Shown here piece by piece: positions 21,962 through 33,800 of a stretch of 64,000 nt of DNA; position 1 is the stretch's first letter; each line of letters opens with the position of its first letter. Position numbers and translations under genes: made by a program. The stretch comes from Trichuris trichiura (Eukaryota > Nematoda > Enoplea > Trichinellida > Trichuridae). The stretch covers positions 3,100,001-3,164,000 of the forward strand of contig JBAJFE010000014.1 of assembly GCA_037903355.1 (NCBI GenBank), given 5' to 3'. The notes under the pieces were generated by a model. That model had not been told where the DNA came from. It saw only the letters and a list, made by a program, of their open reading frames with translations, and did not search any database.

Positions 21962-22029
21962 CGGAAGAATTTTTAAAAACCCAAAAAATTTAGGTGTCAG
22001 TTACTGCCTTGAAAAATGAATAAACACAC

Positions 22030-24370
22030 TAAAAGTTCAAGCTGCCGTTTTCGAGTGGTGCTTGACGGCAATTTCGGTGCTCATTTCATGTTAGCAAGTC
22101 GAAATATTTAAACTGCCTGAGAGAGAAAGCTAACATGTTTATCATCTAATTGGGAAGATGGATGTTATTTATGCAAATTTTTGGTTCTGTTAGCCTCTTT
22201 GCAACGTGTTACCGACATTGAAAACCTGTGATTGGTATGAAAACTTGAAAACTTTAGAAAAGCTGACGATGCCCCAGTGAAAAGTGTCGCACGGAAAAAA
22301 ATTGGGGTTAAAGAGGTCATGCAATAAAACATTAAGAAGTGCGTGAAGCTAGTATACAGCAAATGCAATGGAAAAGATTGTTATTAATAGGATTGAAAAT
22401 CTGGTTTCGTTTGAGTTTTCTTTGCTCTGCATTGGGCGTTCCGTTGTTTTCCTTTATTTCTACGTACGGTGTATCGCACAATTAGAAAATTCAAATTCAA
22501 CCATGGAGGAAGATTCAAGGTGAGAATATTTTGTAAATTTTTTTTACGGAGAAAGTTAAAGTAAATGAAGTCGCTGGCTGGATGCTAATGCTCAAATGAA
22601 GTTCCGAAAGTGACGATCTATGTGTGATGCTGTCTCCCTTCCACTGGTGACAACGGCGCAAAACTTTTTCAAGAGTTCTAGACAATAAAGGCAGTCTATT
22701 ATTTTATTACTAATAATGAATGCTCCCGCGTTCACTGAGAACACTTCTCCACCATTAGAGTAGCAGAAAAGCTGTACAGAACGTTCACCACAATGGCTGC
22801 AACGCTCAAGCACAACTTGCGGCGATCCAACAATAATTGAATTTTGCGTGACTTTTTCTGAGGGCATCCATAATGCATGCATCCAACTTTATGCAGAAGT
22901 TCATTCATTGCTGCTTCCACTTGGTCTGTTTTCACTGGTAGTATCTGAATTTCGTTTGTGTGAACTCGTCACACATCTGCATCCGTTGGTACGATCAGGC
23001 CATCTTCGTTCATCTCAGCGGAAAAGAATCCTGAGTGATGCTGGACTGTAAATGGTAAATAATACATATGACAGACTTATGCTGTAGGCAATCAGCGGAA
23101 AAGACTTTCATATGCCTCGTGAAGTTTTGACCACGCACGAAAATTTGGCTTAAGAAAGGTTCTTTTAATGTAAAAACAGTTCTTTAATGTTGCAGAGTGT
23201 GTAAGATACATGCAACTACCTTTTCTGAGCCATCCAGAAAAAAGGTGCATTATTGAGGACTCAGTTCTATCCAATGGGTCAGCAAACGACTATTGCTTCT
23301 AATGAAGCGCCGTAAGGTGCAAGCACGGGACTTGCTTTCGAGTGATAAACATGCTTTCAGGGGCCGGTCTTCTTTGAGAAGGGGGTTCAGAGATGTCTGA
23401 ATTTCTTACATTTTTTTCGAAGGAACTACAGAAAGTTAAGCATACGAAAGAAAAAGCAGAGACTACATCCGTACGCGTTGACATGCTTTCCGTGGCTTCA
23501 ATTTTGGCTTGTTCAGGTTCATGCCTAGACCTGTGGAACATGAAACTGAGATATTTTATGCGTTTCATAGCAGAACAGCATTTCTCTGAGCAGTTTCCAA
23601 ATTCGAATCGACCAATGCGTTTGAGAAAATGCTCATTCGCTCCTGCTGACAATGATAACGTTGTGTAGAGGTGCCGCGATAGCAAGCAGGGTCTGTAATC
23701 TGCTGGAAAACTTGTGGTGTTGATGCAAATTCAAACAGCGTTTATAACGGTATAAGTAACGGTATGCGTTTATTGTACTGTTCCCCTATCACCCGCCATC
23801 ACCATCCTCCTAGTGTCCATCTTCTCAAACGCCTTTCTAACTAGGTTCTTCGTCTGAAAGAATCTCCAGTGGGTCTTTCCCTTAATCCATTCCAGCTCTT
23901 TTGCCAACCAGTACCCTGTCCCATCAGCTTTCTATCGCTTCTTGAAACTTTTCAGGACGCCAGGGAACGAAAATGTTTGAGAATCACAGGTTTATCGTAA
24001 CCCTGAAGAATGTTCATCATTTTTAGCCTGTAGATAGGCATCCGCAAAATCCTGTTTGTGCACCCCCCTGCGGGATCGGTTAGTGTGCTCTTTTGCATTT
24101 CGCATGTCGTACTCTGGAGCAGACGTCAAATGAATTTGTTTGATCAAAGGTATCACGTTTGTACAAGTATCATATAAGATCAGGCAATACCAAAACCATT
24201 TAAGGAGCTACCAAGTCGAGAAAAGGTAATGCCGTCCGTCTATCATGTCTTTTCTTGATCATAAAACATCACATGTGGCCTGAGCATGTTTTCGACCAAC
24301 TGACCAACCAACTGGTAGCCAAGTTTTCGACCAACTGATAATTTCGCGGTCCATCCCTGTTTAACTAATG
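22030..24370. other. intergenic with unassigned frames and a hAT-like end
   Basis: Overlapping unrecognised frames occur on the minus strand (22592-22882, 22732-22935, 23092-23274, 23299-23685) and plus strand (22848-23051, 23393-23668). An ATG with a GTGAG donor at 22503-22522 could be a first exon, but no partner exon was found. At about 23968-23993 AATGTTTGAGAATCACAGG resembles a hAT terminus. Nothing here is firm enough for a gene call. Confidence 0.4.
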
Positions 24371-24379
24371 TAGCAGTAC

Positions 24380-26060
24380 AGATGAATCTTTCCGAAAAGC
24401 TACGTCGCTAATACACGTGCTAAATCCTTTCGTAATCTAGCCAGCCAGTCTCGCTATGATCACTGCTGCCTGCAATTCCAGCCGCGGAGTAATCATCTGA
24501 CGTACTGCTTCCATCCTAGCTTGAGCCTGGACTGGTGCAATGTGACTTCCTTCAATACTAATTCGCAGATATCCAACGACCTCGTAAGCTATTTCTTCAC
24601 TGCCGAAAAAATATATAGCTCAGCAGCTCCTTGCGTCACGCATATACGTCACAGTATCAATGGAATCTGATAGGTGGCCTAAGTAAATGCTTTCTCGAAT
24701 TTCCTCTACTGCTTGAAGAAACCGGCTAGGCTGTGCCTCTTCGCCTAGTGCAGGGCGTAAACGCACGCGGAAGACGACGACATAAAGACTCGCATGTGCC
24801 TGCGTTAAACGACCGGATGCTTTCTCGAGCTTTATTTTCCCCAGAATTCCAAAGCCATTCGGTCCGAAATGGCACTTAAACTTGCTAGTACATTTTCTTT
24901 ATGTCAGCAGGGAGTAGTATTTTTGTCTTCAGTATTCTGACCAAGTCTACTAAGAAATCAGGCCCCTTTAACGGGCAAACCTTCAGTGACATGCAGTGAT
25001 ATCGTACTTACGCGTCGAACTCTACGAGAATCTTTCATAGCTTTCGTGACGAGGTGACTGCGTGATGGGGTAAGAACTAACTTCAACCGGGACTATTGTT
25101 CCTAGAATCTTTGTCAACCCTTCCAGCGTGCCGCATTCGTACATATTCTTCTATTATCTCAGCATACGCCTCCACCAAGCTTTGTTAACTAAGTAGTTGG
25201 AGTTCCATTCGGTAAAACTGAGGTAGTATCGCTACCTCATTGTTTGGTAACCGTAGGGAAGTATTTTCCATAGCATTCCACAGTTCATATCTGATGCCAA
25301 GAGGGTGGTTTTCTTTAAAATTTTCAAGGAAACGTTCTCAGCTGCTAGTACCCTGTTGCTGCTATCAGTTTCGTTGGCTTCTATGGACCAAAATCGTTTT
25401 AATTCTTGCTTCAGCTCTTCTAACCCAGAAAACGGCTTACACGGATGACGGCGGACGGAAATATGTCCTACATTCAGCTCGAGACACCCGTCTATGCCAG
25501 GTATATTTCCCACAACTATCCATCTGAGTGATGTTCAGACACTGAGCGAGCTAGTGAAATCAATTTTCAGGAGTCCTTATTTACAGTGGCGATGGGCCAG
25601 CGGAATATTCATTCCAATCAGTATTCCGACGTTGTCATGACCTTTGTTGCAGAATGGCAAGTCGGCTACATGGGCCCAGTTTTATTGCAATATTTAAGGG
25701 AGAGCGCGGACGGACAAATCCATATTCGGAATGACAGTAACTGCGTCCTAGTTTAAAGGAAATGGGTTATGGTCTGCCCACGGCAGGGATCATGTATTCT
25801 GAATCCATTGCAAAGACCTGCGACATTTCATTGATAGTGCGTATATCAAACATTCGGTTATCGCCTTGAATGTTCAGCTGCAGCGATGGTTGGCCTGACA
25901 TCAGCGATATCTCAATTCCGCTGTCTACCGGTGGACATATAGTGCATACAGTCCAGATGTCGTGGAAATAGGTGAAACAGACCAAAGAACAGAGAGCCTT
26001 TCGACCGACGATTTCCTTAATCGTGGTGACAAACGTGTAGTTTTGCCCAGGCCCAGGACT
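24380..26060 (-). pseudogene. BEL/Pao retrotransposon pol relic
   Basis: Reading right to left on the minus strand, across many stops and shifts: a protease-like DNVGILIGMN (about 25625), the linker LKRFWSIEA (about 25395), LPNNEVAIL and YAEIIEEYV (about 25150-25260), FLPHHAV (about 25060), the RT block DLVRILKTKILLPADIKKMY (about 24910-24960), and YEVVGYLRISIEG, ARMEAVRQMITPRLELQAA (about 24440-24560; the PRLEL motif is typical of Pao). The order is that of BEL/Pao pol. No LTRs were found around it, and it is clearly dead. Confidence 0.75.
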
Positions 26061-26251
26061 AGTTTATGCTGAAGGACTCTGCCTCACATGTCGACCTGAG
26101 TGCATTTTAGGCGTTCCACAAGGCAATGGATGATGTATTCCTTTACATGCATCCGCTGTCCATTTTCTCTGGACGTACAATCCCGTTTGAGTTGGCCAGT
26201 CTTAAGAAAAATTGAAAAGGCGCAGCTGACTATAATTTGCTACCTTTAAAC

Positions 26252-27281
26252 GATCGTTTCTCAAACTTTTCGCTCCATCGCCCCCTGTGAACGTTCCTGA
26301 GCGCTAGTGCCCCCCAATTTTGATCTGTCAATTTTGGGCCCGCTGATTGGCTGGAAGGTAGGACGTGGCGTAGCCGGGAGGTCATTAGGTTTTCAAACGT
26401 TTCCCTCCGTCGCCTCCGGTGGGAAAATCTTTGCAATACCACTACTCAAGAGAAATGTTTGCAGAAAAGACTTTTACTTTTCGCCACGTGGTAGACGTAC
26501 TATACCACTCCTGCTTTTCTACCAATCATTTTATGATAGGAAAATTTCTGCTTGCCTTTCATATCTCCTCTCACATTTTTCAGAACATAAAGTCGCGTAA
26601 GCAAGAAGCATTCATTACCCTTTCCTGAAAAAACAATGTGCGTCTATTTGTTTTTTTACCCACACCAAACGGAATTGTAGTGACAACAAACCAGATTAAA
26701 GTGTAAACGCTTAAGCGAAGAGATGCAAAAGAAACTATAACGCAAGTTTGCGACTGCACATGAACAGAAACTACTCAAAGTGATGGGTGTGCTTGATGCA
26801 GGACGAGCAAGTTGTATATGTTTGGCTGCATCTTTGTCACCATCAGTCTAAAGTCGCCTTGATTTACTATATCCAGCCGACTTCTCTTGCTACTTAACAG
26901 CTCCGTAACCGCGCTGAATCCGCATTCCGCTAGATAAGATGATGGAAACGCAATAAGGAAATTTCCTACAGCAGCCCATAACTTGCCGCCTCTTGTCCCG
27001 TAATGCTTTTGAATTTGCCGCCTCCACTTCTGGCGGAGATGGGCTAAGAAAAGGCCATTGTTCCACTGCGCCCTCTATCTGCACTTGACCTCCTTTGAAG
27101 TTGCCGCCGCCACTTCTGGTGAGGGCGAGTTAAGAAAGACCCTTCTTAGGTAGGTCTCTTTGAGAGCTCTCCTGCGCTAGAGATAATTCTGCCAGGGTTC
27201 TTTTTATGTGATTCCCAACGCCCCCGCACGAGGTTCCCATGGTCCTCCAGGGGGTGATATCGCCCACTTTAAGAACGTATG
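26252..27281 (-). mobile_element. hAT relic, ZBED5/SCAND3-type, internally deleted
   Basis: About 1,030 bp. The ends GATCGTTTCTCAAACTTTTCG and, inverted, CATACGTTCTTAAAGTGGGCG are similar, and the flanks CTTTAAAC (26244-26251) and CTTTAAAA (27282-27289) form a 7/8 target duplication. On the minus strand at about 26775-26940 the peptide AECGFSAVTELLSSKRSRLD, then RGDFRL-like NQGDFRLMV and LLVLHQAHPS is the C-terminal dimerisation block of SCAND3/ZBED5-like hAT transposases. A further end-like sequence (TTTTCAAACGTTTCCCTCCG) at 26390 suggests rearrangement. Only the tail of the transposase remains. Confidence 0.7.
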
Positions 27282-27554
27282 CTTTAAAAGGTCGGTTACG
27301 TCTGTCTTAGAGGTGGAATATGATATCCTTGTGAGGATTTGCTTCACAGTGCATAGGTGCAGTAGCAGCATAACAATAGCTCTAACGGAACTCAGACTAG
27401 GCGCCACAATTTTGGCTGAACGTTCTCCCCACGGAAGGGAAAAATGTAATTTTCTCAACGTTCACGAAGCTCGCTAAGAAGCGCTATTCTATTACTGAAG
27501 TTTTGAGCCAGTCGACAAGGTATCTTACAGATTGAGCTGCTGGCGGTCGCGAAT

Positions 27555-27834
27555 CACGCCTGCGTGAATTCCTACACGCACATGAGTGCACCCAGCGGTC
27601 AAGACCGCGCCATTAATCCTCTTTCATACCTGCGCTAGCATCTGTTAGTCGTGTGATAGAGCCGACTCGCCTACCTGATTCTGGGGGTATTTATGGAGAC
27701 TATTCATGACGTCTGGTAGTCTCTGTTTGGTTTTTTCCCCAACATCTATATTCTACGTGGTATCGTATACTCAATAAACGGTTATTAAAATGTTTCAGAG
27801 TGTGTCCGCAGCAATTGAAGCTAAAACACTACAC
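27555..27834 (+). repeat. dispersed LTR-like repeat, copy 2
   Basis: Second copy of the block at 2975-3252, with TATTTATGGAGACT, AGTCTCTGT, ACTCAATAAACGGTTATT and the AGCTAAAACACTACA end. Same orientation as copy 1. It is not obviously tied to the BEL/Pao relic, which reads the other way. Confidence 0.45.
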
Positions 27835-27839
27835 TTACC

Positions 27840-29450
27840 ATAAACTGATTTCAAAGCCGCGCAAAGCAAAGCAAAGTACAATTTTTCTCCCACCACCTTG
27901 TCTTATAAACAGTCACAGTAAAAGACGTCTAGTTGACTTCTCTGGTTCACAGATAATGAATGTGAAAGTAAAATGCTTCCTTTTCGTCGCTGAATGGTCT
28001 TTTCCAGGTCCCCAAATGATTGTACAAGTTAATTCATGGTACCAGCAGCGAAGAATTATCTAAAGTCGTTGCAGGAAGCCAGCAACGTCAGAGTAATGGG
28101 GAAATGATACACGAATGCAAATCCACTAACGTGCATCATAATGAATGCCAACTTATTTGTTTGATTGACAGGTTGCAGACCGTTTATACGGCCTGATTTC
28201 CTTTCCCTGTTAATTGATCTTATGTTGGCGGTTTCTCTTCAGGCAATTCTCCCGGGAAGTTACTGTAAGATTGCTATGTGAAAAGTTAATTCCTACGGAC
28301 TGTCCTTGATGGTTAAGCAAAATGATGGTTATCTAGACCTTATATCCGAAAGGTGGCACCAAGGTTTGCGATAAGACTCATGAGTTACATGTACAATTGA
28401 CCAGTACAATAAACGGATGTGACATTGAATGAAGGAATAATGCATCTACAGACCAAATAGGTAAGGATTTCATTAATGGCTTGCAATTTAAACCTAATAA
28501 GCTGCTTATTCCTAGACTTTTCCCATCATAATTTCCTACAGGCTGAATGTCTGTTGCCAAGGTGATAGGTTTTTGTTTTGAACTTTCTACAGACTTTTCC
28601 TGTTCTTTGTAATTGCATCTGTAAAAAGCCAAAACGAACGCCCTACCAACCAATGGATAAGCACATTATTAGGAAAATCACAGGGAACAGTGTACGCACT
28701 TTTCAGGACGTTCTATTCCGGCCGCCAACATGCTGTAGGGAGTCGTACATTCCACACTACGCTGACGTCAGAGCAGCTTTGATTTGATGGTTGCGCATAG
28801 CTGATTCTTGTAAGCTATTAATAGATAGCTTTGCATTCACTATGAGGTGTCTGCTAAGCAGCAAACGGCGTTACAATTGCCGTCAAAAAGAAAGTCTTCT
28901 TGTCTAGGCCAATCTGGAAACCTCTGTTCAAGCATGCTGTGAATTTTGAATATCTTACTGATTAGCTGAACTGTTCTGTTAGCACATTACGCTGCAAAAG
29001 AGTTAACGGTTGCGCTACAGCTTGAAAAATTAACAAGCAAAGTTCACAGTCGATGTACGGAATGGCTTCAATTTAGATTTTTGCCCGCGATGATAAAGTG
29101 CTTTTTAAAGAGTAATTTCATTCAAACTTCCGCGGAAAAATACAAAGCTTTTAGTATACGCTGACTGCTACTTCTGCCTGAAGTTCAACTAGGTAGCAAT
29201 CGTTCGATCTGCAATAACGGATACCTAAAACTAAGGAATATAAAAAAGATTTAAAGCGTTAAGAGGTTTGCAAGTTGGTACGCGACTCAACACTCGTGCA
29301 GTGCTGATGACGCGAGTACAATTACAATGACTGTTTTCTGAATATTTGAACAGCTTATATTTTGTTCACAAGATTGCCTGAACTCAGAGTCACCAACATT
29401 TAGCTTCAAACTTTTACAAGTATTATCTACGAAGAACAAACGTTGATCAG
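27840..29450. other. intergenic, mostly nothing recognised
   Basis: Apart from the Penelope end remnant at 28610-28770, only short unassigned frames (28378-28653 minus, 27800-28063 plus). Confidence 0.45.
28610..28770. repeat. Penelope end remnant related to 37861-38074
   Basis: CTGTAAAAAGCC...GCCCTACCAACCAATGGATAAGCA then AAAATCACAGG.AACA.TGTA aligns collinearly with the outer 120 bp of the inverted ends of the element at 37861-39654 (CTGTAAGTAAAC...GCCCTACCAACGGATGGATGAGCA). The hammerhead-like core expected next is too eroded to call. Confidence 0.5.
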
Positions 29451-29456
29451 CAAATC

Positions 29457-29975
29457 TCAGTCCTGATCCGAAGCATCCGATGGCTTCTCAGCCGGCTGTT
29501 GCTTCCCAGCCGCCTGTGGAGGTAAATGATTATCACTTTCGAAACAATCGACACAATAAAAGTGTTTCGCATAAACGATCACCTAAGAAATATCAAAATA
29601 CAAAGTTTTTACGCATAAATAACAAGTTACCTCGTCCAGGCAAGCCTTGTCTTTACAAGACTGACATCGCACGCAGTACTGATGATACAGCATGCCATGT
29701 ACCATCGTTCCGTTGCTACCCGTTAGGGGAAAATCGCATTTCGCACAACGTGGCAAATAGGTTTCCTGGAAACACTTAACGCAAAAATTTGCTCCGGCAA
29801 CGTCGTAGCAACCGTCCATTAAAGGCTTTCGGCAATTGTGGCAAATCAAACAATCTTCATGATAGTATCTTTCCAAATCAGACAAGAATTGCGAACCTAA
29901 AATAAGGCCACCACATCCACTACATTGGCGTCGCTGCGAAGTAATATTTTTCTTATACTGCGGCTCTTGCTGCAT
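29457..29975 (-). CDS. two-LIM-domain protein
   Basis: Two exons on the minus strand (29631-29975, 29457-29582) with a 48-nt phase-0 intron give 156 residues. Two back-to-back LIM domains fill the protein: first CSGCGG ... YYHEDCLICHNC ... CVKC (about residues 18-69), second CAKCDFPL ... LYHQYCVRCQSC ... FYCVDC (about 76-128); the second is completed only by the 3' exon, which supplies HFYCVDCF. LIM domains are paired zinc fingers for protein-protein contacts. The tail is Gln/Pro/Ser/Asp-rich. Spacing resembles cytoskeletal LIM proteins more than nuclear LMO, but no specific orthologue is claimed. An upstream TTTCCAG may mark a 5' splice or trans-splice site. Confidence 0.85.
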
Positions 29976-29989
29976 AGCTGACGTTTACT

Positions 29990-30850
29990 GGAAAGTATCC
30001 TTTCAAAGATACAACATTTAGCATTAAACCAAAAACCTCCGCAGGACGGAAAAGCGCCTTACTTTATCGTTACTGTAAATAGTTTAAACCACAAAAATGC
30101 ATGCGTTTTAGAGCGAATTTTAAAACAAAAAAATGGAATTTCTACTTCTTTAGCTGGATCCAGTAGAAGACCATCAGTATTATCAATAATAGGAAAACTG
30201 AGATCTTAACAATAAAATAAAACTTTTTATCTCAAGGTTTTGTTATCATCTGAGTGCTAACGGCAAAGATTTTAAACAACTAATGTTGGCCTATGCCATG
30301 CTACTAGCAAAGGTAAGTAAAGCGTGATGTGATACTTTTGGAAAATTCCCGTATGACACAGCAAACCAGTGAGATGAAAACCCGTGTGAAGACTGGATGT
30401 ACACACAAGAAAAGTGGAACGATTAATTTACGCTAATAAGTTGCGTATGTTTTCATAACACAGAGGAACGACGTCCGTTTAGTTTATTCTACTATTTTAT
30501 TCAGCAGAGTCTTCAGGACTAATCGTGCCCCGTTATCGGTAATAAACGCATCGATAAAAAAAGGTCATAATCGCACGTAGGATGAACAGACGATTTAAAG
30601 ATGGAACACAATGGCTTGAACAGAATAAGTTTCTTTCATTAGAAAAACGAGGTCGCACCCAATAGAAGCCGAATAGAACTAAGAGGAAAGAAAACAACGC
30701 TAAAACAACATAAGTAAATGAAGGCATAAATGAATAGATACTACAGAAGAAAACGAACAAAGTAGATGAAATAAAATAGCCGACAAATCGCTTCTTTAAA
30801 ACAATTAAAAACCCGTTACAAGATTACAATTAACTGATTTGCTAAGAGGT
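29990..30850. other. intergenic / lipase 3' flank
   Basis: AT-rich, with no credible coding sequence. The frame 30533-30760 (minus) is low-complexity hydrophobic and probably lies in or beyond the lipase 3' UTR. Confidence 0.5.
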
Positions 30851-30860
30851 AATTAGTTAT

Positions 30861-33800
30861 TCATTGCAGGTAGCTTTCCACGCGCTCAATGCATGTCAAA
30901 GTTGCTGCTCTACACTCCTCGCTGAAGGGAATAAGATTCATGAAACCATGAGGAACCAAATCCAATAAATCAAACGTATGTGAGACACCGACATCGCGTA
31001 AGCGCTTGGCAAATGTGACGGAATCATCCAACAACGGATCCAAGTGACAAGCCTATAATAATTTGGCCAAATCATGTTTTCTAGCCTACTCTTAACCACT
31101 TCCTTCTTACAAGAATGCTTGTTGGTGGCATCTCCGCCAAAAGTTCGTCACTTGCTAGAAGTGGAGATATGAAGGGATCTTCTGATCGCATATTCTGTTT
31201 CAAAGCAATGAGGTCTGCAGGAAACCCCTTCAGAACTCTCGGCTCATCCAAAAGCTTTTCTTGCCCCTCGTGGGTATCTCGAAAAAATGAAAAGATGCAT
31301 TGGATAGCGTTGCCGGCAATAAACGAAACGTCATTGATAAACTGCGAAAGGCGACGGATGACCAGTTTCTGGTATTTTACAACAAAACGTAAGAACGACA
31401 ACCAAGCCCGCAGCGAATGACCAGCAGTCACGTAGCCAGTTAAGGCATGATCTCGTTTCATCTTTATATCAGCAGTGCGATTGACTATGATTTGAAAAGA
31501 TCGCTTCAAAATGTCATTATTGCTTAAGAAGTCCAAGAAGTCTGAATCGAATGCATCTGCAGGTAACCTGCTTTTCATCGCATCCCGCTTTTTCACGTCC
31601 ATACATTCTTCTTCACCAAGAGCTGTCATGTGACAGCTGAGTCCTTCCCTGAGACGCTGGAAGAATGAATGTAAATAACGATATGGACAACTAACAAAAA
31701 ATTACTACCTGTGGGACTCCTGTAAGTGGTCCAGCTTCACGATCAGCTGCATCAACTGAATCAATTTCGACTAATTCGAAATTGTTAACGCGTCGAGGTA
31801 GAACATTCTGCGATCCATCTTGTCCACCGATGTAAGCTTTTAAAACAGGAAAGATCAGGATCGAAAGTTGAGCAGATAAAGTGCAATCCAACCTTGCATA
31901 CAACGATACGTAATTTGCCAAGGAATTAGAGGGTCGAACAGGCTAAGTAGCCGAGATGCAGATGGAATGAATTGGAACAGAAAAGGGGCGTAAGCAACAA
32001 CCAAGGCGTCTGGTAGGCGAGATGCTTTCAACTCTATCAGTTTTAAGCACAACGATGTGAGTAGCAATCCGCCAGCAGAATCGCCTACTAGGCATATTTT
32101 TTCGCCAGTCCATCCTGAAAAACCGACACCTGGAACAAATACGAAGTACGCGGCATTAAGACCAACACCTCTCTCCGCAGCCTAACAGTATTTACCAACT
32201 TCAAAAGTTACGAATGATTTTGTTAGAATATGTTACGCTTCTTTTCAAAGAGTACATACTGCCTAAAATTTTTTAAAATTTTCACCTGATCGTTGGTCAG
32301 ACATTTTGCTTTAGTATTAAACACTGTCTACCGATTTTGTTAAACAAATAAGCTTTTTACTACGAAAAATAAATCCGGGTAGCATCGTTCGTTTTGTAAC
32401 CAACTCAATAGCTAGGAAGAACGAGAACGTGCTCTTACATTATTTAATGATCCCTCCTACACTTCGTATCATTATTCAACTGCTCCCGACTTTCGCGCCC
32501 TGATGACGGGGCAAAGACAGTCCCAGTGCGCTGCGATTTTAAGTAAACCATTTAAAGCCTGTAAGAAATTACAAGGAATGAAATTGTGCCTCTTAAGAGG
32601 AGCTACGTTTTGCAAGTCAATGGCCAGATTTTTCTCAGTGAATTTATTCCGTCGTCAACGTCTATAGAAGCCTGGTAGAAACAAAATAAATGGAAAACGC
32701 GGCTTTGGCTCGAGTTATTTTTTCTTGACTTCGCTGCTGCAACGTTTTGTAGCCCTGAAAACCAAACTAAAAAAGTGCCGCCGGCAGTACCGTTAAAAGA
32801 TCTACGGTATTTCAAAAGAAAACGCCTACCAAAAAAGGGAATCGATTCGCAACAATCACGGAAGTCATGAATTAATAACAAACCTTTGCTAGTAAACCAG
32901 AAATGATTCGAAAAAGATTTTCCTATTAAAACGCGAAGACGTGCCATTTATATTCGTTTATTTTATTATCAGAATAAACTAATCGAAGTATCGCTAGTCA
33001 TATCGTTTTTTACTCTTGCTTTTACCTCACGTACGAGCTATTTTTGAACAGCAAACTAGTATCCGTTGGAAATAGCGCAATGCCCTCCATGTTTAACTTT
33101 CTGTTCCCGTTTATATAAAACTTGCGTAGGCGAGCGTTGACTCGAGTCCCAGAAGTCAACTTCGAGAGCCCGTTCATTTGCATACACTTCCTGACGCAAA
33201 ATTTTTCCGAAGGCTGAGAAAAGCAGGTGGTCCGTGGGCAACAGGTCAGGGCAACATGCTGGATGAGAGAGGGCATCGTTGCTGAAATCATCTAGTTCCT
33301 GGCAGGTCTTTGATAGAACATGTAGCGCTGCACTGTCAGTCGCGTTTTTGTTACTTTCTTGAGTTCTACATGCAAATCGCGACAGCACTTGCCTGATGTG
33401 ATGGTTTGGCTTAGTCTTATGATATACTATCAAACGGAGAGTAAAGTAGTTCTTAAACGTAGCCATCTTGGCTTTGGGAATCAGTCAAGCAAAGTGTGTT
33501 TACCTAATAACAAATCTGACCACGAAGTGTACCTTTTGGTGATGATCAACCAACTTCTTACGTTTTAACCTTTGTGACGTTTGCTCATCAAATAACTCAT
33601 GAGGAACCTACCTCATTAACTTTTTTACGTTCCTTATTCATCAGAAGCGCCTTTCCATCATTTGGTTACGTACTGAAAATCGCAATGCTATTAGTAATGT
33701 GGTTGCGCTGGCGTACACGACCGCTTGGATCGCCTGTCTAAAAACGAAGATTTCTGTAGGCCCAATCGGTTTTCCACCCGCTTGTCTTCAACGTCTGTAA

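Noticed and set aside
22592..23685. Cluster of minus-strand frames that could be a multi-exon gene
   Set aside because: I could not connect them with consistent splice phases and recognised no domain, so no gene is called.
32500..32535. CTGATGACGGGG string in the lipase intron
   Set aside because: Begins like the hammerhead cores but lacks the GAAA box and a paired stem II, so it was not counted.
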